Assembly (NCBI RefSeq): GCF_030817495.1
Contig: NZ_JAUSZK010000001.1
Coordinates: 4,133,001-4,197,000 of the forward strand
Direction: 5' to 3'
Origin: Streptomyces sp. V3I7
Lineage (GTDB): Bacteria > Actinomycetota > Actinomycetes > Streptomycetales > Streptomycetaceae
DNA: 64,000 nt
Shown here: one piece after another, positions 34,082 to 42,454 of the stretch
How the letters are laid out: each line of letters begins with the position of its first letter
How positions within the stretch are numbered: position 1 is the stretch's first letter
Notes under the pieces: model-generated
Database searches by the model: none
The model's input: the letters and a program-made list of their open reading frames with translations, nothing else
What the model was told of the DNA's origin: nothing
Program-made: the position numbers and the translations under genes

Positions 34082-37000
34082 ATGAACTCGGACTCGGGCA
34101 ACAAGCGCACCGAGTACGTACTCGGCTGGGACGTCAGGAAGGTGTCCGACGGCAGCTGGCTGTCCGCCGGAACCGGCGGCATCCCGACGCTGAAGCAGAA
34201 CGTGGCGGTGGAGGACCCGACGTCCAACACTCTCGGCCTGGAGAAGTTCTACTCCTACTCCGGCAAGAACACCGGCGCCGGCTCGTCGCTCATGAACAAC
34301 ACCGCGTCGGGCAACAGCGTCTGGTCGTACAACGCCATCAACAACCCGGGCCGCGGCGTCAACACCTTCTTCCGCGTCGCCTACAACTCGATGGACACCT
34401 CGGACACCGTGCTCGGCCACGGCTGGTCGGGCCAGGCCGCGGGGCCGCTGCGACTCGGCGCGCCGCTGGACTTCCACCCGAACCCGAACCCGACCGAGGT
34501 CAGGCTTCCCGACGGTGACGGCACCACGCACGTCTTCCGCTGGGACGCCACCAACAGCGTGTGGAAGGCTCCGGACGGCGTCCACTTCAAGCTGTCGTTC
34601 AAGACCGGCACCGAGTGCACGCCGGACAAGGACAACACTCCGGATGCCTGGACGCTGCTGCGCCCGGACGGCACGCGCTTCCTCTTCGGCTGTGACGGCT
34701 ATCTGACGTCGGTCGTCGACAACGACGGCAACACTCAGACGTACACGTACGAGGAGCGCAAGTCCAACAACAAGCCGACCAAGTTCCTCACGTACATCAC
34801 CGACCCGGCGGGGCGGCAGTCCCTGACGGTCGACTACTTCAAGAAGGGCGACGCGTCGTACGACTACATCGACGGCACGGGCGCCAAGCTCACCGGCACC
34901 AACCTGACCAACTCCAAGATCTACGACCACATCAAGTCCGTCACGGACATCAGCGGCCGGAAGATCAACTTCTACTACACCGACAAGGGCCTGCTCGGCC
35001 GCATCACCGACGGTGAGACGTCCACCCAGCCCAAGGTCTTCAAGTTCACCTACGACGCCACCCAGGGCAACAAGAACGTCAAGCTGGTCAAGGCCACCGA
35101 CCCGCGCGGCAGCGATACCAACCTGACGTACTACGCCCCGCAGGAGGGGGACAACCCGAAATACCACTGGTGGACCAAGGCGATCACCGACCGCCTGAAC
35201 GGCACCACCAGCTACCTGTACAAGCCGGACCCGGTCAACCCGGTCTTCACCGACACGACGGTCACCGACGCCGAGTCGCACGCGACGGCCTACCAGACGG
35301 ACGACCTCGCCCGGCCCATCGAGATCACTGACGCCAAGTCCCGTACCACCAAGCTGGCATGGGACGCGGACAACAACGTCACGTACATGGAGGAGGCCAA
35401 CGGGGCCAAGACCGCGTACTGCTACGACCAGAAGACCGGCTACCCGCTGCGTCAGTGGGACCCGGAGACCACCAAGTCGTGGACGTCGTTCAACCAGACC
35501 GACTACTGCGACCCGACCAAGTACCCCACGGGCGCCACGGCGTTCGAGTACGAGACGCGGGCCGACGGCTACTCCGCGAACCTGTTCCGCAAGACGTCGC
35601 CGCTCGGCAACGCCTGGCAGTTCGGGTACGACAGCTTCGGCAACCTGACCTCCACCACCGACCCGGAGGGCGTCGCTTCCGCCACGGCCGGTGACTACAC
35701 GTCGACGACCACGTACGACGCGTACGGCCAGCCGACCAAGGACACCGACGCCAACGGCCACTCCACCCAGTACTTCAACTACGGGCCGACCGGCTATCCC
35801 GAGAAGATCACCGACGCCAAACTCAACGACACCACGTTCGTCTACGACGCGCGGGGCAACACCAAGGAGGTCGTCAACGCCAAGGGCGCCAAGGTCACTC
35901 AGAACTACGACTACTTCGGCCGCCCGCTGGACAAGAAGGAGCCCAAGGACCAGGCGGGCGGTGTCTTCGTCACCACGCCGGCCCCGGTCTACGACGCCAA
36001 CAACAACATCGAGAAGGCATACGCCCCGAACGGCGCCATGACCACCTCCGTGTACGACGCGGCGGACCAGGTCACCGACCAGCTCGACCCGGTCGACGTC
36101 ACCGGCGACCCGGAGCGTCGCACCACCACGACGTACGACAAGGTCGGCAACGTCAGGACGGTCACCGAGCCCAAGGGCAACCTGACCCCGACGGCCGGGG
36201 ACTACACGACCACGTACAACTACGACGAGGTCTACCAGCCGGTGTCGTCCATCGACGCCAAGGGCAACAAGTCCTCGGCCGAGTACGACAACGTCGGCAA
36301 CGTGGTCACGGTGATCGACCCGAAGAAGAACGCGACGGCCGACACGACGGACTTCACTACGAACTTCACCTACGACCTGGACCACCGGGTCGTGAAGACG
36401 ACGGACGCGGCGGGCAAGTTCACCACCGTCCACTACGACCTCGACGGCCGCAGGGACAAGGCGACGGATGCCGAGAACAACACCACCGAGACCACCTTCG
36501 ACCGGCGCGGCCTGACCACTCAGGTCAAGGTTCCGTACACGAAGGACGCCTCGAACAACATCACCTACCGGACGACCAAGTTCGAGTACGACCAGGTCGG
36601 CAACAAGACGAAGGAGATCAGCCCGCGCGGCGTCGAGACGACGACCGACGCGACCGACTTCACCTCGGAGACGGTCTATGACGAGCTGAACCGGGTCAAG
36701 GAGCAGCGCAGTCCGTTCGACGCGGACGACACCCGCTACTCCACGCCCGACATCACGTACTACACGTACGACACGGTCGGGCAGCTGAAGGAGGTCTCGG
36801 CCCCGCCGTCGCAGGGCCAGTCGGTCCGCAACATCACGTCGTACGACTACTACGACAACGGCTGGACGAAGTCCTCGAAGGACCCCTTCGAGATCAGCAC
36901 GTCGTACGACTACAACGACCTGGGCCAGCAGACGAAGAACACGCTGACCTCGGCCGGCGGTTCGTCGCAGCGCACCATGACGTGGGACTTCTACCCGTCG

Positions 37001-40000
37001 GGCAACCAGAAGGCGCGCTCCGACGACGGCATCCCCGTCGGCAAGCAGGTGGTGGTCGTCGACTCGACCGACGTCAACAACACGGCCACACAGGGCAGTT
37101 GGAACACCTCTCAGGCTATGGGCCAGTGGGGCTACGACGTCCGGACGAACGCGGCGGGCACGGGTGCGGACACGTTCACCTGGCAGCTCAACATCCCGCA
37201 GGACGGAACGTACGAGGTCTTCACGCGCTACGGCGACGTGACGGGTGCTGCCACCAACGCGCCGTTCACCATCACCCACTCCACGGGCTCGACCACCAAG
37301 TCCGTGAACGAGTCGACGGGTTCGGGCGGTTGGGTGTCGCTGGGCTCGTACAGCTTCACCGAGTCGGGCACGCAGAAGGTCACGCTGTCCGACAACGCCA
37401 ACGGCACGGTCGTCGCGGACGGCATCAAGCTGGTCCGCTCCAACACGGGTGAGACGGACACCGAGAAGAAGGACTTCACCTACACCTACGACGCCGATGG
37501 TCTGCTGAAGGAGGTCAAGGACCTCTCGCCGGGTGCCAAGGCCGATGCGTACGCCATGACCTACGACGAGCTGGACCAGTTGTCGAAGGTCGAGGAGAAG
37601 CTCGGTACGACGGTCAAGAACACGACGTCGCTGACGTACGACGCAGGCGGCAACATCGACTCGACCACGCACGACGTGACCTGGTCGAAGTTCGAGTACG
37701 ACGTCCGTGACCTGATCAGCAAGGTCACCAACGCGGACACGCCGACCGCCGGAAATCAGCAGATATCCACCTTCACCTACACCGACCGAGGTCAGCCGCT
37801 GAAGCAGACGAAGCCGAACGGCAACACCGTCGACTTCACCTACTACCTCAACGGCGCGGCGAAGTCCCAGCTGGAGCAGACCGCTTCGGGTACGGACGTG
37901 GCACGCCACGACCTGGAGTACGACCCGAACGGGAACCGTTCCAAGGACATCGCCAAGGTGATGAACGCCGACACCTCGGCGGCGTACGTCAACACGACGT
38001 CAGTGTTCGACTACGACCCGCAGGACCGCATCAAGAAGGTCACCAAGACCGGGGATGCGGCGGGCACCGAGGACTACGTCTACGACGGCAACTCCAACAT
38101 CGTCGAGCAGACGATCGGTAACGGCACGACGACCACCACCTCGACCTCGGTCTACGACCGAAACCGCCTGCTGAAGACGACGGCGGCGGGTGTTTCCTCG
38201 ACGTACAACTACGACCCGCTGGGCCGCCTGGACACGGTGTCGTCCAACGGCACGACGCAGGAGAAGTACACCTACGACGGCTTCGACCGCATCGCCAAGC
38301 ACACCGCAGGCACGGGTGCGTCGGCGCAGTCGACGACGTATGTGTACGACGCCTTCGACCGCACGGCGTCGGAGACCACGTCCGGGACTTCCGGGAAGAC
38401 GACGCTCTTCACGTACCTGGGCATGGAGGACAAGGTGCTGCGGGAGGAGGTCGCGAGCAAGGCGACCAAGTCCTACCAGTACGCGCCGTGGGGCCAGAAG
38501 CTGACCCAGATCAAGCACAACACGGACAGCACGAAGGAGTACTCGCAGTACCTCTACCACCCCAAGGGTGATGTGGAGGCGATCACCAAGGACACGGGTA
38601 CGACGCGTGCGACGTATGGCTACACGGCGTACGGGTCGGACGACGAGAAGCAGTTCACGGGCTCGGACAAGCCGGACGCGCAGAACCCGGACAAGGAGCC
38701 GTACAACGAGTACCGGTTCAACGCCCAGCGCTACGACGACGGTTCCGGCACCTATGACATGGGCTTCCGGAACTACAACCCGGGCCTGAACCGCTTCCTC
38801 ACCCGGGACAGTTTCGGCGGCGCGCTGGACGACATGGCCCTGGCCACGGACCCGTACACGGGCAACCGGTATGCGTTCGCGGGCGGCAACCCCATCTCCT
38901 TCGTGGAGCTGGACGGCCACCTGTTCGGCATGTCGGGCTCGGACTGGGGCCACGCGGCGCTCGATGTGGCGGGCATGGTGCCCGTCATCGGCGAGGCGGC
39001 GGACGTCGCCAACGGCATCTGGTACGCGGCGGAGGGCAACTACACCGACGCGGCACTGTCCATGGCGTCGGCGATTCCGGGCGCCGGTAACGCGGTGACC
39101 GCGGCGAAGTGGGCGAAGAAGGGCGCCAAGGCGGTCGACGCGATCAAGAGCGGCCGGAAGGCAGCCAAGGCCGGCAAGACGGCCAAGGCGGAGACAGCGG
39201 CAGCCAAGACGAAGAACGTCAAGCCGAAGGGGGGCAGGTCGAAGGGCAACGGCGGTCGGACGTCCTGCCCGGTGCCGACGAAGAAGAACAGCTTCATCCC
39301 CGGCACCAAGGTGCTCATGGCCGACGGGTCCACCAAGGACATCGAGGACCTCAAGGAGGGCGAGTACGTCCTGGCCTCCGACCCGGAGACCGGAGATCTC
39401 CAAGCCCGTCAGATTACCGACACCCGCAACCACAAGGGCGACAAACACCTGGTCACCCTGACCGTCGACCCTGACGGCAAGAACGGCAAGGCCAAACCCA
39501 GCAAGATCACCTCCACGGCGGGGCACCCCTATTGGGTGCCGGACTATGGCAAGTGGGTCGAAGCTGGTGACCTCGAAGCTGGCATGTGGCTCCAGACCGC
39601 AGCCGGCACCTGGGTCCAGATCACCGCGATCGACGAAACCCGGCGCACCCAGCGTGTCTACAACCTCACGGTCGAAGGCCAGCACACGTACTTCGTGGTC
39701 ACCGGGACCACGGCTGCACTGGTGCACAACGCCAACCCGGTCAAGAAGTGCGGAACTGCGCCAGCAGGTCATAGCTACCGGGGTGGGGCCCGATACAAGG
39801 ATCTCAAGGATCCGGCAACCGGGCGGAACGTGCCGGGTACCGAGATCAACCACATGCCCGCCAACCAGGCTTCGCCCCTGAGCCACGGGAACGGCCCGTC
39901 GATCCAGATGGATGAGGCCGATCACGTTCGCACATCGAGTTGGGGACGTGGCCCGGGGCCAGAGAAATGGCGCGCGACGCAGAAGGACCTGATCAACCAA

Positions 40001-40171
40001 GGGCGGATCGACCAGGCCATGCAAATGGATATCGATGACGTGGTGACGAGGTTCCCCGGGAAGTACAACAATGCCATTGGGGAAATGATCGAGGACCTGC
40101 CGAACAACGCGGCATTTCAGGCATTGCGGACTGTTCCTACGGGGGTTCATGTTCAGCTGACCCTCTGGTGA
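34082..40171 (+). CDS. RHS/YD-repeat polymorphic toxin with Hint domain and nuclease-like C-terminus
   Basis: 2,029 codons from the first ATG after the TAG. A spacer domain (HGWSGQAAGPLRLG, then HVFRWDATNSVWKAPDG) is followed by ~1,350 residues of RHS/YD repeats, interrupted near 980-1120 by a golvesin-like module. The RHS core signature YRFNAQRYDDGSGTYDMGFR lies near residue 1545. After a hydrophobic Ala-rich segment comes a Hint-type domain (NSFIPGTKVLMADG to TTAALVHN, about 1735-1885), then a ~144-residue tip with NHMPANQASPLSHGNG and DEADHVRTSSWG, typical of HNH/EndoVII-like toxin tips. The RHS part would form a shell that encloses the toxin. It has no signal peptide of its own. Confidence 0.85.
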   Translation: MNSDSGNKRTEYVLGWDVRKVSDGSWLSAGTGGIPTLKQNVAVEDPTSNTLGLEKFYSYSGKNTGAGSSLMNNTASGNSVWSYNAINNPGRGVNTFFRVAYNSMDTSDTVLGHGWSGQAAGPLRLGAPLDFHPNPNPTEVRLPDGDGTTHVFRWDATNSVWKAPDGVHFKLSFKTGTECTPDKDNTPDAWTLLRPDGTRFLFGCDGYLTSVVDNDGNTQTYTYEERKSNNKPTKFLTYITDPAGRQSLTVDYFKKGDASYDYIDGTGAKLTGTNLTNSKIYDHIKSVTDISGRKINFYYTDKGLLGRITDGETSTQPKVFKFTYDATQGNKNVKLVKATDPRGSDTNLTYYAPQEGDNPKYHWWTKAITDRLNGTTSYLYKPDPVNPVFTDTTVTDAESHATAYQTDDLARPIEITDAKSRTTKLAWDADNNVTYMEEANGAKTAYCYDQKTGYPLRQWDPETTKSWTSFNQTDYCDPTKYPTGATAFEYETRADGYSANLFRKTSPLGNAWQFGYDSFGNLTSTTDPEGVASATAGDYTSTTTYDAYGQPTKDTDANGHSTQYFNYGPTGYPEKITDAKLNDTTFVYDARGNTKEVVNAKGAKVTQNYDYFGRPLDKKEPKDQAGGVFVTTPAPVYDANNNIEKAYAPNGAMTTSVYDAADQVTDQLDPVDVTGDPERRTTTTYDKVGNVRTVTEPKGNLTPTAGDYTTTYNYDEVYQPVSSIDAKGNKSSAEYDNVGNVVTVIDPKKNATADTTDFTTNFTYDLDHRVVKTTDAAGKFTTVHYDLDGRRDKATDAENNTTETTFDRRGLTTQVKVPYTKDASNNITYRTTKFEYDQVGNKTKEISPRGVETTTDATDFTSETVYDELNRVKEQRSPFDADDTRYSTPDITYYTYDTVGQLKEVSAPPSQGQSVRNITSYDYYDNGWTKSSKDPFEISTSYDYNDLGQQTKNTLTSAGGSSQRTMTWDFYPSGNQKARSDDGIPVGKQVVVVDSTDVNNTATQGSWNTSQAMGQWGYDVRTNAAGTGADTFTWQLNIPQDGTYEVFTRYGDVTGAATNAPFTITHSTGSTTKSVNESTGSGGWVSLGSYSFTESGTQKVTLSDNANGTVVADGIKLVRSNTGETDTEKKDFTYTYDADGLLKEVKDLSPGAKADAYAMTYDELDQLSKVEEKLGTTVKNTTSLTYDAGGNIDSTTHDVTWSKFEYDVRDLISKVTNADTPTAGNQQISTFTYTDRGQPLKQTKPNGNTVDFTYYLNGAAKSQLEQTASGTDVARHDLEYDPNGNRSKDIAKVMNADTSAAYVNTTSVFDYDPQDRIKKVTKTGDAAGTEDYVYDGNSNIVEQTIGNGTTTTTSTSVYDRNRLLKTTAAGVSSTYNYDPLGRLDTVSSNGTTQEKYTYDGFDRIAKHTAGTGASAQSTTYVYDAFDRTASETTSGTSGKTTLFTYLGMEDKVLREEVASKATKSYQYAPWGQKLTQIKHNTDSTKEYSQYLYHPKGDVEAITKDTGTTRATYGYTAYGSDDEKQFTGSDKPDAQNPDKEPYNEYRFNAQRYDDGSGTYDMGFRNYNPGLNRFLTRDSFGGALDDMALATDPYTGNRYAFAGGNPISFVELDGHLFGMSGSDWGHAALDVAGMVPVIGEAADVANGIWYAAEGNYTDAALSMASAIPGAGNAVTAAKWAKKGAKAVDAIKSGRKAAKAGKTAKAETAAAKTKNVKPKGGRSKGNGGRTSCPVPTKKNSFIPGTKVLMADGSTKDIEDLKEGEYVLASDPETGDLQARQITDTRNHKGDKHLVTLTVDPDGKNGKAKPSKITSTAGHPYWVPDYGKWVEAGDLEAGMWLQTAAGTWVQITAIDETRRTQRVYNLTVEGQHTYFVVTGTTAALVHNANPVKKCGTAPAGHSYRGGARYKDLKDPATGRNVPGTEINHMPANQASPLSHGNGPSIQMDEADHVRTSSWGRGPGPEKWRATQKDLINQGRIDQAMQMDIDDVVTRFPGKYNNAIGEMIEDLPNNAAFQALRTVPTGVHVQLTLW

Positions 40172-40225
40172 GTATCGGACAGTCGGTGACGGTCTAGGTG
40201 AAACAGGGCCGAGATGTCTGATCGA

Positions 40226-40264
40226 GTCGGCACACCCCGGATGACATATCCGCGGTGTGCCGAC
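40226..40264. terminator. Hairpin after the RHS toxin gene
   Basis: GTCGGCACACC pairs with GGTGTGCCGAC (11 bp) across a 17-base loop, ~55 bases after the toxin stop; a smaller stem-loop (CCTGTAAAACAGG) follows directly. It lies before the putative immunity gene, so that gene may rely on its own promoter or on read-through. Confidence 0.65.
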
Positions 40265-40339
40265 TCTCCTGTAAAACAGGAACGTTAGAATCAGGCGTGC
40301 GTGTGCGTGCAAGCTGGCGAGATGAGGTGAGCCGAAGAA

Positions 40340-40807
40340 ATGGACATCAGGCCATGGACCGGTGTCGACATGGCACAGTTCGGCGACTCAAGGACAGTCC
40401 TCAGGAGCCGCATCGGGGGCGAACTTTCTACCTTCCGCAGAACTCCCGGCGACCCGCCGATCGACCACTACGTGGATGTGGGTCTTCTACTCAGCTTTGA
40501 CGCCTACGACCGGCTATGTTTCATGGAGATAACAAAACCGTCTGAGCCATTGTTCGCTGGAGTGGTTCTTTTGGGACAGTCCTTCGGAGACATCGTGTCC
40601 GCGCTTCGACGCAACGGAGTGGAAGTCGAAATCGACGATTCGGGCTGCACTCTGGTGGGGCACGGAATCGCCCTGTACACGCCTGCGCCTGATGAACCGG
40701 ATGTCGAGGTGGAAGGGGTCGCTGTCTTTTCCGTGTCGGACGAGGGCCCAAAGGAATCGGTCGACATCGGGAAAGAGCCCGAACTGCCCGGCGACACGCT
40801 CTTCTGA
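40340..40807 (+). CDS. Putative immunity protein for the RHS toxin
   Basis: A 155-residue soluble, acidic protein (MDIRPWTGVDMAQFGDSRTV, then VDVGLLLSFDAYDRLCFMEI). I recognise no named family. Small size, acidity, position directly after the toxin tip in the same direction, and lower GC with less biased codons than its neighbours all fit an immunity protein acquired with the toxin. An aggtgag ribosome-binding site lies ~10 bases before ATG 40340. The function is inferred from context only. Confidence 0.6.
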   Translation: MDIRPWTGVDMAQFGDSRTVLRSRIGGELSTFRRTPGDPPIDHYVDVGLLLSFDAYDRLCFMEITKPSEPLFAGVVLLGQSFGDIVSALRRNGVEVEIDDSGCTLVGHGIALYTPAPDEPDVEVEGVAVFSVSDEGPKESVDIGKEPELPGDTLF

Positions 40808-40927
40808 CGTGGAGTTCACAGTGGGGAGGGAGAGGGGAAAGCGCCTCACTGAGTTTGAGTTACTCAGGTTGAATCCGTGGTGTCCGGGTGTGGTGACGGG
40901 GTGTGATCCCTGCGGTACGACCGTCTC

Positions 40928-41743
40928 ATGCGGTATGCGCAAGGGGGCGGGCTGACGCCCGTCGAGCAGCGGAAGCGTGAGGAGTTACGGCTGGAGGCGG
41001 TCAAGCGGTTCGAGGCCGGGGCAGGCACCGGACAGATCGCGGCCGAACTGCGGGTGACAGACCGGTCGGTGCGTCGATGGCGGTCGGCCTGGCGGCGTGG
41101 ACGTACGGCGGCGTTGGCCTCGGCGGGGCCGATGGCAGTGGAGAAGCTATCGCCAGCGCAGTGGCAGCGACTGGAAGTCGAGCTGAAGCGGGGCCCGTTG
41201 GCGCACGGGTTCGATGACGAGCAGCAGGGTTGGACGCTGAAGCGGGTCAAGTTGCTGATCGGGCGGTTGTTCCATGTCGGCTACGCCGTGCAGGGGGTAT
41301 GGCGGCTGCTGAAGCGGCACGGCTGGAGCTGCCAGGTGCCACTGAGGCGGTCGCTGGAGCGCAGCGAGGAGGTGATCGAGGTGTGGAAGGCCAAGGTATG
41401 GCCGCAGGTAAAACCACCGCCGCACACCTGGGCGCCTACATCTGCTTCGCGGACGAGGCCGGGCAGTCGCTGATTCCACCAAAGGGGCGGATCTGGGCGC
41501 CGCGCGGAGCGAGACCCATCGTGCGGGTCGCCGGCCGTCGCGCAGGCAGGGTGAACATCGTCGGCGCGGTGTGTTTCAAGGCCGGCCGGCGGCCGCGGAT
41601 GTTCTTCAAGCTGCACGTCTACCGCGGCCGCCGCGGTGAGCCCAAGTCGTTCGCCTGGAGCGACTACCGGGACTTCATCCGGATGGTGCACCTGCAGCTG
41701 GGCGCCCCCGTGGTGTGGGTGTGGGACAACCTCAATGTGCACC
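40928..41743 (+). pseudogene. IS630-family transposase, frameshifted and 3'-truncated
   Basis: The first frame (40928-41473) encodes the winged-HTH part (FEAGAGTGQIAAELRVTDRS, then GWTLKRVKLLIGRLFHVGYA). The catalytic part continues in the -1 frame from ~41410: AYICFADEAGQSLIPPKGRI with the first Asp and VWVWDNLNVH with the second. The switch point is a run of four A's, ggtAAAAcc, at 41410-41413, suited to programmed -1 frameshifting as in other IS630 elements. The third catalytic residue (Glu) and the right end are missing, because the sequence changes to an L,D-transpeptidase gene at about 41740. It is not functional. Confidence 0.8.
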
Positions 41744-42295
41744 TTGATCACGGTGAAGGCGAGCGGGTCGTACGCCACCGTCACCGCCTGGGCCAAGGGT
41801 GCGTCCGGGTGGAAGGCGCAGTTCAGTACGAGTGCCGGGCGCGTCGGTTCCAACGGCGTCACGGACGGGGCGACGCGGCGGCAGGGGACGTACACCACGC
41901 CCACCGGGACGTACACGATCACCGAGGGCTTCGGTGTCCAGGCGGGCGGGACGAGCATGCCGTACCACGTCGTCAACAGCTCCGACTGGTGGGTGGAGGA
42001 CCCCGAGTCCAAGTACTACAACTCGATGCACAGTGCGACGGGCGCCGACTTCCCGCTCACCGAGGCCGGCGACCGGGGCAGTGAGCATCTGATCAACTAC
42101 CCCACCCAGTACGCCAAGGCGCTCGTCATCAACTTCAACCGGTGGCCCGCCACGCCCGGTCGCGGCGCCGGCATCTTCCTGCACGTCAACGGATCGGGAG
42201 CGACAGCCGGTTGTGTGTCCGTCCCGCGCGCCACGATGGACCAGATCATGGCCTGGGTCCGGCCGGGAGCTCATCCGCGTATCGCGATCGGCTGA
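41735..42295 (+). pseudogene. 5'-truncated L,D-transpeptidase (YkuD-like) gene
   Basis: Homology starts at LITVKASGSYATVTAWAKGA (41744) and runs to the stop, covering nearly all of a YkuD-like domain: ATRRQGTYTTPTGTYTITEG, then FLHVNGSGATAGCVSVP with the catalytic Cys and conserved His. The signal peptide and true start are gone, replaced by the truncated IS630. An ATG at 41735, within the junction, would make a 186-residue cytoplasmic protein without export. A long terminator follows. A decayed copy of its last ~29 codons is found at 50408-50494. Confidence 0.8.
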
Positions 42296-42307
42296 CGCAC
42301 CCGGGTT

Positions 42308-42357
42308 CGGAAGAGCTGGGGCAGGCCCGACTCCTCGGGCCTGCCCCAGCTCTTCCG
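42308..42357. terminator. 23-bp perfect hairpin terminator
   Basis: CGGAAGAGCTGGGGCAGG... and its exact complement form a 23-bp stem around a CTCC loop (42331-42334), between the truncated L,D-transpeptidase and the convergent M48 protease gene. It is the longest perfect stem I saw in the window. Confidence 0.88.
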
Positions 42358-42454
42358 TAATAGGGCCCGTTCACGCACGATGTGCCACGAGAACGGCCGC
42401 ACCGTGGGAATGGACACGCCGCAGCGGCCGTCGCGACCGCTGCGTGCGTGCTGG

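Noticed and set aside
31466..37909. A 2,147-codon open frame on the minus strand
   Set aside because: It lies wholly antisense to the RHS gene. Its translation is a low-complexity Arg/Val/Gly-rich sequence expected from the high-GC codon bias of the true gene, with no domain.
38000..40312. A 770-codon minus-strand frame over the toxin end
   Set aside because: Shadow of the RHS/Hint/toxin coding region; Arg/Val/Gly-rich with no recognisable domain.
41230..42084. A single 284-residue protein across the IS630/transpeptidase junction
   Set aside because: Only the part up to about 41743 is transposase; beyond it the frame is a shadow of the transpeptidase, which is read in another frame.
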